From contig JBDVOA010000040.1 of NCBI GenBank assembly GCA_039969355.1, positions 1 to 64,000 of the forward strand: a stretch of 64,000 nt of DNA, written 5' to 3'. Below, one piece after another: positions 35,651-44,620 of this stretch. Source of the stretch: JL08 sp039969355 (GTDB lineage: Bacteria > Pseudomonadota > Alphaproteobacteria > Rhodobacterales > Rhodobacteraceae). Positions within the stretch are counted from its first letter, which is position 1, and every line of letters begins with the position of its first letter. Made by a program: the position numbers and the translations under genes. The notes beneath the pieces are model-generated. The model was not told where the DNA came from, made no database searches, and worked only from the letters and a program-made list of their open reading frames with translations.

Positions 35651-36847
35651 TTATTCTGTGGAATTGGTTGCAGTAAGTGCGACGGTGACCTCTACAGCAA
35701 ATCCAAGCGACGTCTCATCAGGCATGTTGTCACCGATTCCGAAGTCACGGCGATCCAGTTTCAATTTACCACTCATTTCAGCGGTGCCATCTGCGACAGC
35801 CAGGTCAAAGTAAAGTGTGACCGGAATGGCGCGATCCTTGATGGTCAAAGTGCCTTCAGCCACATTAGTTTCACTGCTGGTCAGGATATCCGCCTCAAAC
35901 CGGGCCGTAGGGAATTCCTCTGAATTAAAAAAGTCAGGGCCAAGCGCTTGTGCCGTCACGGAACCCAGTGTGAGTGAGGCGATCGCGATTGTGACGTTGA
36001 CGGAACCTGCGGGTCCTTCTTCAATGGTTTCGTCAAAACCAATCTCGGCGGTCCAATTCGCAAACGAGCCTGCGACAGAGCTGCCAAATTGAACGACTGA
36101 AAACTCAATCGTGCCATCCTGAACGACCCATTGCGATTGCACCACCTCCAGCGCAGTTGCGTTTTGAGACACGCGGTGATCCCCATAGGCGCCGAACATT
36201 GCGCCAATTCCCAATGCCGCTGCCCAGATGATAAGAGCCACAATGACTGGTGCGGGACCGTGGTTTTGGGCTGGAAGTGGCGGCATCTCTGGCGCGTTGA
36301 GCAGCATTCGCCGCAAAGTAGCGTCCTTGTCGATGAAATGGTGTTTAAGTGCCCCCGCAACATGGAGTAGCACTGAGACAGCCAGAACCGCGATCAGTAC
36401 ATGATGCAGCCCAGCAAACCAGCCTGCAATGATATCGTCCTTGGGTACAAAGGGCAGCGATTGTCCAAACGGCCACCAAATTGGTGCAAACCCCGTTGTT
36501 GCAGCGTGGTGAATCCATCCACTTAATGGCACAAGCAGGAGCGATCCATAGAGCAGCCAGTGAACTGTTTCAGCGAGCGTTGCCTCGATCCGGCGTTCAG
36601 CGTTCAACAAACCGGGCTTGGGTTGGCTGATCGCCCAGCCTATGCGCGTCACTGCTACAAAAAATATTGCGACCCCCAAAGTTTTGTGAATCGAAAACAG
36701 TAAAGCCTTTTGCGTAAGTTGTTCCGGCGTATTGAATGCCATCTCGTGGGCCACGATACCAAGCGGTAATTCGCTGAGAATCAACAGGGCTGTAAGCCAG
36801 TGAAAGGTCTTGGCGACACCTCCGTATGAATTGCTTGTATTTCTCAT
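35651..36847 (-). CDS. Cytochrome b561 fused to a YceI domain
   Basis: 398 aa from ATG 36847 (AGGAG upstream). Residues 1-180 are a four-helix cytochrome b561 with His ligands in AKTFHWL, FSIHKTLG and GLHHVLIAVLAVSVLLHVAG. A further helix at about 205-225 leads to a periplasmic YceI domain (TIEFSVVQFGSSVAGSF, EGTLTIKDRAIPVTL). The fusion suggests that lipid- or quinone-like molecules held by YceI exchange electrons with the haem protein. Confidence 0.85.
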   Translation of the reverse strand: MRNTSNSYGGVAKTFHWLTALLILSELPLGIVAHEMAFNTPEQLTQKALLFSIHKTLGVAIFFVAVTRIGWAISQPKPGLLNAERRIEATLAETVHWLLYGSLLLVPLSGWIHHAATTGFAPIWWPFGQSLPFVPKDDIIAGWFAGLHHVLIAVLAVSVLLHVAGALKHHFIDKDATLRRMLLNAPEMPPLPAQNHGPAPVIVALIIWAAALGIGAMFGAYGDHRVSQNATALEVVQSQWVVQDGTIEFSVVQFGSSVAGSFANWTAEIGFDETIEEGPAGSVNVTIAIASLTLGSVTAQALGPDFFNSEEFPTARFEADILTSSETNVAEGTLTIKDRAIPVTLYFDLAVADGTAEMSGKLKLDRRDFGIGDNMPDETSLGFAVEVTVALTATNSTE

Positions 36848-37006
36848 GGCGCACTCCTGTCGATGTGGCGAGACTATCGCGACATAGCAGGGCTGCAACG
36901 CTGGAATCGCACAGCGCGCGCGCAATGCTGCACATCAGACGGGGTTGCTAACAGAATGGGGCTGTTGTTAGGCCCCAACTTAGATTTTTTGCCAAAGCGG
37001 GCGGGT

Positions 37007-37522
37007 TCAAGCCGTCGCTGCGGGCGTCTTTGGTGGCGGGGTGATCTTGCTGCGCGCATATTTCAGCACACGATTCATGAGTGGCCAGGACATCATTCCC
37101 ATCAGGATTACGATGCCGACTGCAAACAGATTGCGCGGCATGGGGCCGGAACCCTCTATCCACCGGAAAACGCCGTCAAGTACGGGCATGGAGGAGGCCT
37201 GGCTCCAATTGCCTTCAAGGGTAAATGCCCAGGCCGGGCTTGCCAGACAAAAGACAACGATGGAGGACAGGAAAACCTTGGACCAATGCACCTTTCCGTT
37301 CAAACGCAGAAAGCAGGAAAGGGCCACGCCAAAAAAGAACAGCATGGCAGCCAGAATGAGCAGCGCCGTTGTCCGGGCAAGTTCGAGGCCAAAAAGCTCG
37401 ATAATGACAATGGTGGCTTCGATTGCTCCGAGCGCTTCGGGCGTGAAAACAGACCCGACTTCTGGCGCTGCTGTGCTGAAGATCGAGCCGACCTCGGGGG
37501 CGGTTGAACTGACGGAACCCAT
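37007..37522 (-). CDS. Unknown membrane protein
   Basis: 171 aa from ATG 37522, one base after the upstream stop. The N-terminus carries a repeated APEVGS(I/V)F motif (twice in 25 residues), followed by helices near 35-75, 80-100 and 130-150 and a basic tail. No family recognised. Made with the secreted protein encoded immediately upstream. Confidence 0.6.
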   Translation of the reverse strand: MGSVSSTAPEVGSIFSTAAPEVGSVFTPEALGAIEATIVIIELFGLELARTTALLILAAMLFFFGVALSCFLRLNGKVHWSKVFLSSIVVFCLASPAWAFTLEGNWSQASSMPVLDGVFRWIEGSGPMPRNLFAVGIVILMGMMSWPLMNRVLKYARSKITPPPKTPAATA

Positions 37523-37523
37523 G

Positions 37524-37952
37524 TTATTCACTCTCTGCTTCTACAACGCTTAAGCTGTTGCAATATGTTTGATCTTCGCCGCAAACGATCCAGCCCAGCT
37601 TGGCAAGTGATACCGGGTCACTAAGTTGAATCCAGCGTTCCACCGAACCGCGCTGAATAACGTCGACCTGATCTGTGACCACCAAATCAGCCCGGGGCGT
37701 TCCGACGGGTTCCTGAACTTCATACCCGCGGTTGGTCTTGTCCAGCGGATAGACTTCTGCGCCATCCACGCTGGGGTGCAAGATGCCTGTTGGAACTTGG
37801 CCTTGCTGAAACAGTGCATTGGGTGGGGCGTTATAGATTGTTATGTTTTCAGTGGGGCGCACGTTCAGCCCCTTGAGGCCGCGCGTCAATTCGGCAGCCG
37901 CAGCTTGTGCAAAACAGGCTGTTAGTCCCAAAACCAATAGCATGCGCATCAT
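37524..37952 (-). CDS. Unknown periplasmic protein
   Basis: 142 aa with a clear signal peptide (MLLVLGLTACFAQAAAAE; start at 37952 or two codons later), then a beta-rich, SH3-like region (NVRPTENITIYNAPP, QRGSVERWIQL) and two Cys late (IVCGEDQTYCNSL) able to form a disulfide. It precedes and nearly overlaps the membrane protein gene; the two probably work together. Function unknown. Confidence 0.65.
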   Translation of the reverse strand: MMRMLLVLGLTACFAQAAAAELTRGLKGLNVRPTENITIYNAPPNALFQQGQVPTGILHPSVDGAEVYPLDKTNRGYEVQEPVGTPRADLVVTDQVDVIQRGSVERWIQLSDPVSLAKLGWIVCGEDQTYCNSLSVVEAESE

Positions 37953-38103
37953 GGCAATTTCCTTCTACGAATAAGGTATCATTACAAAAAAGATATTCAA
38001 AATATGGGATAACTCTACCATAACTTGTAAAAAGAGGCAATGTTGCGGCGTTGCCCTTGGTGGTTGTGCGGGCTATGCCAGTGCAAAACAGGGGAGAGGC
38101 GAA

Positions 38104-39039
38104 ATGAGCCGAGCATTTGTATTTCCGGGGCAGGGTGCCCAAAGCATCGGAATGGGGCGTGATCTTGCGCTGGCTTATCCGGCGGCCAAAGCGGTGTTTG
38201 ACGAGGTTGACGAGGCGTTGGGCGAAAAGCTGAGCCAACTGATTTGGGATGGGGATCAGGAAACGCTGACCCTGACGGAAAACGCCCAACCGGCCCTTAT
38301 GGCGACGTCTTTGGCTGCGCTAAAAGCTCTGGAAGTTGAGGGGCTAGGCGTGTCGGATGCGGCCTATGTTGCCGGGCATTCTTTGGGCGAATATTCTGCC
38401 TTGGCTGCTGCCGGATCAATTTCGATAGCTGATACGGCTCGGCTGCTGCGTACGCGGGGCAAAGCGATGCAGGAAGCCGTGCCCGTAGGCGTCGGAGCTA
38501 TGGCGGCCCTATTGGGTCTTGATTTCGAAAAGGCCAAGGCTGTCGCCGAAGAGGCGGCAGGGGATGATGTTTGTCAGGCTGCCAATGACAATGATCCGGG
38601 GCAGGTGGTTGTATCAGGCCATAAGTCTGCGGTGGAACGCGCGGTCGAGATTGCCAAGGCGACAGGCGCAAAGCGGGCGGTATTGTTGCCAGTCAGCGCC
38701 CCGTTCCATTGTGCCTTGATGCATCCGGCTGCCGAAGTGATGGCCGGGGCGTTGAGCGGCGTGGAAATCAAAGCGCCAGTGGTCCCACTTGTTGCCAATG
38801 TTTGCGCCGAAGGGATTAGTGATCCGACGCTAATTCACGCTTTCTTGGTCGAACAGATAACCGGTTCGGTCCGATGGCGGGAAAGCGTTGCGTGGATGGT
38901 GCAACAGGGTGTCGACGAAATCTGGGAAATCGGTGCAGGCAAAGCCCTGTGCGGCATGATCCGCCGGATCAACCGCGACGTTGCATCCAAGGCGATTGGA
39001 TCGCCGGAGGATATTACTGCCGCATTGGCAGGCGAATGA
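38104..39039 (+). CDS. fabD: Malonyl-CoA:ACP transacylase
   Basis: 311 aa. FVFPGQGAQSIGMG at the N-terminus, nucleophile Ser 93 in GHSLGEYSALA, and catalytic His in APFHCALM. It loads malonyl groups on ACP for fatty acid synthesis in the cytosol. GGGGAGAGG precedes the start. First of the fabD-fabG-acpP group. Confidence 0.97.
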   Translation: MSRAFVFPGQGAQSIGMGRDLALAYPAAKAVFDEVDEALGEKLSQLIWDGDQETLTLTENAQPALMATSLAALKALEVEGLGVSDAAYVAGHSLGEYSALAAAGSISIADTARLLRTRGKAMQEAVPVGVGAMAALLGLDFEKAKAVAEEAAGDDVCQAANDNDPGQVVVSGHKSAVERAVEIAKATGAKRAVLLPVSAPFHCALMHPAAEVMAGALSGVEIKAPVVPLVANVCAEGISDPTLIHAFLVEQITGSVRWRESVAWMVQQGVDEIWEIGAGKALCGMIRRINRDVASKAIGSPEDITAALAGE

Positions 39040-39049
39040 AGGATCTCAA

Positions 39050-39787
39050 ATGTTTGATTTAACGGGAAAAAATGCACTGATAACCGGTGCTTCGGGCGGT
39101 ATTGGCGGACAAATCGCAAGCATATTACACAGCGCGGGGGCGACGGTCGGGTTGTCCGGCACACGCACAGCTCCGCTGGATGAACTGGCGGCACAGCTGG
39201 GCAGTCGCGCCCATGTTTTGCCATGCAATCTAAGTGACATGGATGCGGTTGAAGCGTTGCCAAAACAGGCGGTCGAAGCCATGGGCAGTGTGGATATCCT
39301 AGTCAACAACGCGGGAATCACCCGCGACAACCTGTTTATGCGCATGTCAGACGAAGAGTGGCAGTCAGTTCTGAATGTAAATCTGACCGCCACGTTCAAA
39401 CTCTGCAAAGGGGTAATGCGCGGCATGATGAAGGCCCGCTGGGGGCGGATCATCAACATCAGTTCGGTTGTCGGCGCAACCGGAAATCCCGGGCAGGCTA
39501 ATTACGCTGCATCCAAAGCTGGTATGGTGGGGATGTCCAAATCGCTCGCTTATGAGGTCGCGAGTCGTGGGATCACCGTAAATGCAGTCGCTCCGGGCTT
39601 TATTGCCACGGCCATGACGGACAAGCTCACCGATGACCAAAAGGCGGGAATCCTCGGACAAATTCCTGCCGGACGCATGGGAGAAGCTGATGAAATTGCT
39701 GCGGCTGCATTGTATTTGGCAAGCCCCGAAGCAAGTTATGTTACCGGAACGACCTTGCATGTGAACGGCGGTATGGCCATGTTGTAG
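39050..39787 (+). CDS. fabG: 3-oxoacyl-ACP reductase
   Basis: 245 aa SDR enzyme from ATG 39050 (AAGGA upstream). NADPH motif ITGASGGIGG (11-20), NNAG, catalytic Ser (ISSVVG), Tyr-x3-Lys in NYAASK. It reduces 3-ketoacyl-ACP. Ten bases after fabD, so co-transcribed. Confidence 0.97.
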   Translation: MFDLTGKNALITGASGGIGGQIASILHSAGATVGLSGTRTAPLDELAAQLGSRAHVLPCNLSDMDAVEALPKQAVEAMGSVDILVNNAGITRDNLFMRMSDEEWQSVLNVNLTATFKLCKGVMRGMMKARWGRIINISSVVGATGNPGQANYAASKAGMVGMSKSLAYEVASRGITVNAVAPGFIATAMTDKLTDDQKAGILGQIPAGRMGEADEIAAAALYLASPEASYVTGTTLHVNGGMAML

Positions 39788-39815
39788 CCCGACGAAGTCG
39801 CCGCTTTGAAAGCGT

Positions 39816-39843
39816 TTGCCATCCGCGTTTGGTATGCTATAGG
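39816..39843 (+). promoter_or_regulatory. Candidate sigma-70 promoter of acpP
   Basis: TTGCCA (39816-39821), a 16-base spacer and TATAGG (39838-39843) lie in the 206-base gap between fabG and acpP, fitting the usual separate, strong expression of acpP. Consensus match only. Confidence 0.3.
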
Positions 39844-39993
39844 CGGCGCAGAATCTCCCATTGGGCGTCGTGGACGTCTTTTGGTGCCTGACTGTTCCGG
39901 GCAAAAGCCACCCCCGTTTCGGGATCATCCAAGCCAACCCTTTTGGGTGAAGGCAACACCGGGCCAACGCGCCCAAAATTATGAGGACTGAAT

Positions 39994-40227
39994 ATGAGCG
40001 ACGTTGCAGACCGCGTTAAGAAAATTGTGGTAGAACATCTGGGTGTCGAAGAGGACAAAGTAGCTGAGAACGCTTCGTTCATCGACGACCTTGGCGCAGA
40101 CAGCCTGGACACAGTCGAGTTGGTTATGGCCTTTGAAGAAGAGTTCGGTATCGAAATACCGGACGACGCAGCAGAGACGATACAGACCTTTGGCGATGCC
40201 GTGAAGTTCATCACTGAAGCCTCCTGA
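39994..40227 (+). CDS. acpP: Acyl carrier protein
   Basis: 77 aa acidic protein, MSDVADRVKKIVVEHLGVEE, with the phosphopantetheine Ser in LGADSLDTVELVMAFEE. Carrier of growing acyl chains. AGGA seven bases before the start, own candidate promoter upstream and a terminator downstream, consistent with high expression. Confidence 0.97.
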   Translation: MSDVADRVKKIVVEHLGVEEDKVAENASFIDDLGADSLDTVELVMAFEEEFGIEIPDDAAETIQTFGDAVKFITEAS

Positions 40228-40252
40228 TCTTGTCATTGACGACAACTTAAAG

Positions 40253-40287
40253 AACGGCTTTTTTCTGCGGAAAATTGCCGTTTTTTT
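40253..40287 (+). terminator. Rho-independent terminator of acpP
   Basis: A 13-position stem (AACGGC plus T-rich inner part against A-rich inner part plus GCCGTT, two mismatches) around TGCG, followed by a run of Ts. Confidence 0.8.
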
Positions 40288-40372
40288 ATTTTTTCGACCA
40301 CGCAAGCCTTGCGATTTACGGCAATACGTTTCAACTATTCGTTTCTTTTGGTCGTTGCCAAGGAGTCGCCCG

Positions 40373-40909
40373 ATGCCGCGCGCCATTCCACATATCAATA
40401 CCTCGCGATTGACGCTGCGCGCCATGCGCCTGGAAGATTTTGACCGGTATGCCGAGATATGGGCCGAGCGGGACGTGGCGCGATATATTACGGGCCAGCC
40501 ACGCTCCAAGGGCGACAGTTGGGCCGCCTTCCTGCGCAATGCGGGTCAATGGCAAATGACTGGCTTTGGGCAATGGGCAGTGGTCGAACATGCAACAGGG
40601 CAAATGATAGGCCAAGCGGGTTTTTTTAATGGCGCTCGTGATCTGGGAGAGGACTTTGATGCCTTTCCCGAGGCAGGTTGGTTACTGGCGCCTGAGGCCC
40701 ACGGCAAAGGACTTGGAACCGAGGCCGTCAAGGCAGTGCACGATTGGTATGACAGAGTCATACCAGGCTCATTGGTCGCGACTGTAGACAAACGCAACAC
40801 CATATCGTTGAAGATGGCAAATACAGTCGGCTATTCGTCGTTGCGAGAAGTTAAAATCGGTCGTTACTTTGTTGAGCTACTGCGTCGCGACAAGGTTCCG
40901 CAGCACTAA
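40373..40909 (+). CDS. GNAT family N-acetyltransferase (RimJ/RimL-like)
   Basis: 178 aa from ATG 40373 (AAGGAG eight bases upstream). HINTSRLTLRAMRLEDFDRY at the N-terminus, acetyl-CoA loop in EAHGKGLGTEAVKAV and ATVDKRNTISLKMANTVGY, the pattern of RimJ/RimL-type acetyltransferases that modify protein N-termini or small amines. Stand-alone gene between the acpP terminator and the HisA-like gene. Confidence 0.85.
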   Translation: MPRAIPHINTSRLTLRAMRLEDFDRYAEIWAERDVARYITGQPRSKGDSWAAFLRNAGQWQMTGFGQWAVVEHATGQMIGQAGFFNGARDLGEDFDAFPEAGWLLAPEAHGKGLGTEAVKAVHDWYDRVIPGSLVATVDKRNTISLKMANTVGYSSLREVKIGRYFVELLRRDKVPQH

Positions 40910-41044
40910 ACGTTCGCAAACGGCTTTTCGATGGTCGTGTGTCGAATTGAAAATCATACTAAATTGGGTTATAGTGGTCGCGCTAACATCTGCGGATGTC
41001 AGCCATCTCAATCAATATACCTGACTGGAAAAAAGGGGAATGTC

Positions 41045-41788
41045 ATGATTGTGTATCCAATGATCGAACTGCAACATGGTCGATGCGTTTCGCTTAACAG
41101 AGGCCGCATCGAAGACCCGATGATCTGGCATGTTGACCCAATTGAAACAGCCCGCGACTATGCGGCAGTTGGCGCTGAATGGATACATCTGACGGATTTC
41201 GATGCAATCGACGGCAATGATGAAAACAGTAACCTTGTCGAAAGTATTATTCGTAGCGCGGGCATTCCACTTCAGTTGGGAGGTGGATTCCGTACGGCAG
41301 CCGGTGTTGAGCGCTGGATCGACAAAGGGGCGGGCAGAATTGTCGTTGGATCGTTCGCTGCACATGATCCTCAGGCAGTCAAGGAATTGGCGCGTCGCTA
41401 TCCAGACCAGATTGTTCTGTCCGTTGATATCTGGATGGGTCAAGTGATGGTTAATGGCTGGCGCACGCCGACCGCATATTCTCCGGGTTCTTACATCAGC
41501 CTTTTCGATGATGCTCCGTTTGCGGCCGTTGCGATCACCGATATTGAAAGCGATGTCGAGGACAGTGACGCGCAATTGGGTCTGGTGGCGGGGCTGGCTG
41601 CAGAAACGCGCCTACCGGTTATCGCCAACGGAATCATTCGTGGAATTGACGATATTTCCCGCCTGAAATATGTGCCGAGTGTTTCGGGTGTCATGGTCGG
41701 ACGCGCCTTGTTCCGCAAAACTTTTGATTTGACAGATGTGCTTGATATTGCGCGTCCCGACCCGGAGGCACTGGCAGAATTTATCTGA
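41045..41788 (+). CDS. HisA-family TIM-barrel protein (divergent paralogue)
   Basis: 247 aa from ATG 41045 (AGGGGAA upstream). Overall HisA pattern: MIVYPMIELQHGRCVSL, GAEWIHLTDFDAIDG, IPLQLGGGFRT, VLSVDIWMGQV, PVIANGIIRGIDD, GVMVGRALF. Standard HisA isomerises the ProFAR intermediate of histidine synthesis using two Asp residues. Here the first (position 8) is Glu, while D128 is kept, and the usual DGT after TDI is changed. No his genes are near. It may be a repurposed HisA with another phosphosugar substrate, or a relaxed HisA. Confidence 0.8.
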   Translation: MIVYPMIELQHGRCVSLNRGRIEDPMIWHVDPIETARDYAAVGAEWIHLTDFDAIDGNDENSNLVESIIRSAGIPLQLGGGFRTAAGVERWIDKGAGRIVVGSFAAHDPQAVKELARRYPDQIVLSVDIWMGQVMVNGWRTPTAYSPGSYISLFDDAPFAAVAITDIESDVEDSDAQLGLVAGLAAETRLPVIANGIIRGIDDISRLKYVPSVSGVMVGRALFRKTFDLTDVLDIARPDPEALAEFI

Positions 41789-41965
41789 CGGACTGGAGCG
41801 AGCGGGGCATTATCTTTTCTATGATCAGAGTGATCTATCGGACCGCCGCGGTCGGGGTGCAGTATTGTGCGCGGCGTTTATCCAGTTGCGCGCGCGGCCT
41901 CTTGCCCCCATCCCCTCTGGCGCGGTAAGAGCGCTCATCGGAACGATTGGGCAAGAGGGCACTTA

Positions 41966-43228
41966 ATGCGCAGAGTTGTTGTCACCGGGCTGGGGCTGGT
42001 TACGCCGTTGGCCAGCGGAGTGGAAGAAAGCTGGGAACGTCTTCTTGACGGTCAATCGGGCGCAGGAACCATTCAGCGTTTTGATGCGAGTCATCTGGCT
42101 ACCAACTACGCGTGCGAAGTGCCGCGCGGTGATGGCTCGGAGGGAACGTTCAATGCGGATGATTGGCTAGAGCCGAAAGAACAACGCAAAGTCGATGATT
42201 TCATTCTGTTTGGGATTGCTGCGGCGGAACAGGCTGTGCGCGACGCAGGTTGGACGCCAGAGGGCGAAGAAGATCGGTTGCGTACTGGAGTGATGATTGG
42301 GTCTGGCATAGGCGGGCTGTCGTCTATTGCGGATACTGCCATTCTGATCAAGGAACGTGGGCCGCGTAGGGTGTCGCCTTTCTTTATTCCAGGAGCTTTG
42401 ATCAATTTGATTTCGGGGCAGGTAAGCATTCGCTACGGGTTCAAGGGCCCTAACCACTCAGTTGTGACGGCTTGTTCCACGGGCGCGCACGCCATTGGAG
42501 ACGCATCTCGGCTTATCCAGCATGGGGATGCGGATGTTATGATTGCGGGCGGTGCTGAGGGCGCGATCTGCGAGATCGGAATCGCGGGGTTCAATGCCTG
42601 CAAAGCATTGAGCACTAAGCGAGCGGACGATCCTCAGAGTGCCAGCAGGCCCTATGATGAGGATCGGGACGGGTTTGTTATGGGTGAAGGGGCTGGCATT
42701 GTCGTGCTTGAAGAATATGAGCACGCTAAAGCGCGGGGCGCCAAGATATATGCAGAGATTCTGGGTTACGGCATGTCAGGTGATGCCTATCACATTACTG
42801 CGCCTTCAGAAACAGGTGAGGGCGGGGAGCGATCCATGCGTGCGGCCCTGAACAACGCTGGATTGGAACCATCGGATGTTGACTACATCAATGCTCATGG
42901 CACCAGCACGATGGCCGACACCATCGAACTGGGTGCGGTTGAGCGGATGATGGGAGACGCGGCTGCGGATGTCACAATGTCGTCTACTAAGTCTGCAACT
43001 GGTCATTTGCTGGGTGCTGCGGGAGCAATTGAGGCAATATTTTCGATACTGGCACTGCGCGATCAGGTGGCACCGCCGACGATCAATCTGGACAATCCGG
43101 CAGCCGAAACGAAGGTTGATCTGGCCCCAAACGTAAAGCGCGAACGCAAGATCGATGTCGCGCTGTCAAATTCATTTGGATTTGGCGGGACAAATGCTTC
43201 TGTCGTCTTTGGTAAAGCACCGGTCTGA
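41966..43228 (+). CDS. fabF: 3-oxoacyl-ACP synthase II
   Basis: 420 aa from ATG 41966 (AGAGGG upstream). Start MRRVVVTGLGLVTPLASGVE, nucleophile Cys 170 (VTACSTGAHA), His in NAHGTST and SATGHLLGAAG: the Cys-His-His triad of condensing enzymes. It elongates acyl-ACP with malonyl-ACP. Its stop overlaps the mltG start (TGATG). Confidence 0.97.
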   Translation: MRRVVVTGLGLVTPLASGVEESWERLLDGQSGAGTIQRFDASHLATNYACEVPRGDGSEGTFNADDWLEPKEQRKVDDFILFGIAAAEQAVRDAGWTPEGEEDRLRTGVMIGSGIGGLSSIADTAILIKERGPRRVSPFFIPGALINLISGQVSIRYGFKGPNHSVVTACSTGAHAIGDASRLIQHGDADVMIAGGAEGAICEIGIAGFNACKALSTKRADDPQSASRPYDEDRDGFVMGEGAGIVVLEEYEHAKARGAKIYAEILGYGMSGDAYHITAPSETGEGGERSMRAALNNAGLEPSDVDYINAHGTSTMADTIELGAVERMMGDAAADVTMSSTKSATGHLLGAAGAIEAIFSILALRDQVAPPTINLDNPAAETKVDLAPNVKRERKIDVALSNSFGFGGTNASVVFGKAPV

Positions 43229-44382
43229 TGTGGCGTCATATTGCGTCTAACGGGCTGACTTTTCTGGCGGTGGGAATGTTCTTGCTAGGCGGCATCGTCC
43301 TATGGGGGCAACGACAGTACAATGCCGAAGGCCCATTGGAACAGACAATCTGCGTCCGCGTCGAAAGTGGATCGAACATGGACGCGGTAAGTCGCGATCT
43401 TGTTGCGCAGGGTGCGGTCAGTAGCGGCGCGATTTTTCGCATCGGTTCTGACTATGCCGATAAGTCATCTTTGCTGAAGGCAGGTAGTTTTCTGGTCGAG
43501 CCTGGAGCGTCGATGGAAGAAGTCGTCGACGCAATTACGCGTGGCGGGGCGAGCACCTGTGGCACCGAAGTGGTGTACCGTGTGGGCGTTGCTCGAATGA
43601 ACGTGCTGGTGCGTGAATTGGATCCGGCAACCAATCGGTTTGTCGAGCGAGCATCTTTCGATCCCGCAGACGACCCTGTGCCTGAGCTATATACGGAGAA
43701 GCGTGCCGATAGCGATACACGGTACCGCGTCGCGCTCGCCGAAGGGGTGACCAGTTGGCAGGTCGTGGATAGTTTGAAAGCGATGGACGTCTTGTCGGGA
43801 GAGTTACCGGAGATCCCGCCTGAAGGCTCTTTGGCACCTGATAGTTATGATTTGACGGCCAATATGGAGCGTGCAGACGTATTGGCGCAGATGCAGGTGG
43901 CTCAGGATGCGCGCATCAGTCAGGTCTGGCAAAGCCGGGCGGACAATTTGCCTCTGGCTGATACTGAAGACCTGCTGAAGTTGGCCTCAATCATTGAAAA
44001 GGAAACTGGTGTTCCGGAAGAACGTCGGCAGGTTGCCAGTGTTTTTGTTAATCGGTTGAACCGGGGCATGCGGCTGCAGACAGATCCGACGGTGATCTAT
44101 GGTGTCACTGGTGGGAAAGGGTCTTTGGGTCGGGGACTTCGGCAGAGTGAGTTGAGAAAATCTACGCCATGGAACACTTATGTGATCGAAGGTTTGCCGG
44201 AAACGCCGATTGCCAACCCGGGGCTGGCCAGTCTGGAGGCTGCGGCTAACCCTGATACGACAGGATTCGTGTTTTTCGTGGCTGATGGAACCGGCGGACA
44301 CGCCTTTGCGGAAACTCTCGGTGAACATAACGCAAATGTGGCGCGCTGGCGCAAGATCGAAGCAGAAAGATCCGGAAACTGA
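43228..44382 (+). CDS. mltG: Endolytic transglycosylase MltG
   Basis: 384 aa, one N-terminal membrane helix (residues 10-27), a LysM-like domain, and the YceG catalytic region: ASIIEKETGVPEERRQVASV (catalytic Glu), QTDPTVIYG, and NTYVIEGLPETPIANPG. It cuts nascent peptidoglycan strands in the periplasm and sets their length. Pairing with fabF is a common alphaproteobacterial arrangement. The intrinsic terminator at 44540 probably ends this unit, with the GTA cluster beginning after it. Confidence 0.95.
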   Translation: MWRHIASNGLTFLAVGMFLLGGIVLWGQRQYNAEGPLEQTICVRVESGSNMDAVSRDLVAQGAVSSGAIFRIGSDYADKSSLLKAGSFLVEPGASMEEVVDAITRGGASTCGTEVVYRVGVARMNVLVRELDPATNRFVERASFDPADDPVPELYTEKRADSDTRYRVALAEGVTSWQVVDSLKAMDVLSGELPEIPPEGSLAPDSYDLTANMERADVLAQMQVAQDARISQVWQSRADNLPLADTEDLLKLASIIEKETGVPEERRQVASVFVNRLNRGMRLQTDPTVIYGVTGGKGSLGRGLRQSELRKSTPWNTYVIEGLPETPIANPGLASLEAAANPDTTGFVFFVADGTGGHAFAETLGEHNANVARWRKIEAERSGN

Positions 44383-44482
44383 TCGGAATTCGCGAAGTTT
44401 ACGTCGCACTGTTCAGGTGGTCGAAAGTTAAGAAACTGTAATGATACAGTGCGCTTATGGGGCGGTCTGAAAGCGATTTTGC

Positions 44483-44511
44483 TTGACTCTGCGCACGCTC
44501 TGATGTACACC
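44483..44511 (+). promoter_or_regulatory. Candidate promoter between mltG and the GTA cluster
   Basis: TTGACT (44483-44488), a 17-base spacer and TACACC (44506-44511). GCTTGAC here (44481-44487) also forms an inverted repeat with GTCAAGC at 44516-44522. If active, it would read through the terminator at 44540-44572 into the GTA genes. Confidence 0.35.
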
Positions 44512-44539
44512 TTGTGTCAAGCTAGAAGAAGTGCGTAAG

Positions 44540-44572
44540 CGGCCGTCAGGATAACTCCTGAGCGGCCGTTTT
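44540..44572 (+). terminator. Rho-independent terminator before the GTA cluster
   Basis: A 12-bp stem with one bulged G (CGGCCGTCAGGA against TCCTGA-G-CGGCCG) and loop TAAC, followed by TTTT. It ends mltG transcription or attenuates a leader transcript. Confidence 0.8.
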
Positions 44573-44620
44573 GTATTTCACTCGTGCGGGGATAATTACG
44601 CGTGAGAGGTATGAGCAAGA

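Noticed and set aside
36863..37507. 214-aa plus-strand open frame
   Set aside because: Antisense to the membrane-protein gene, Arg/His/Trp-rich composition, no motif.
38104..43228. Polyketide or secondary-metabolite cluster
   Set aside because: fabD, fabG, acpP and fabF are standard single-domain fatty acid synthesis enzymes in a housekeeping arrangement.
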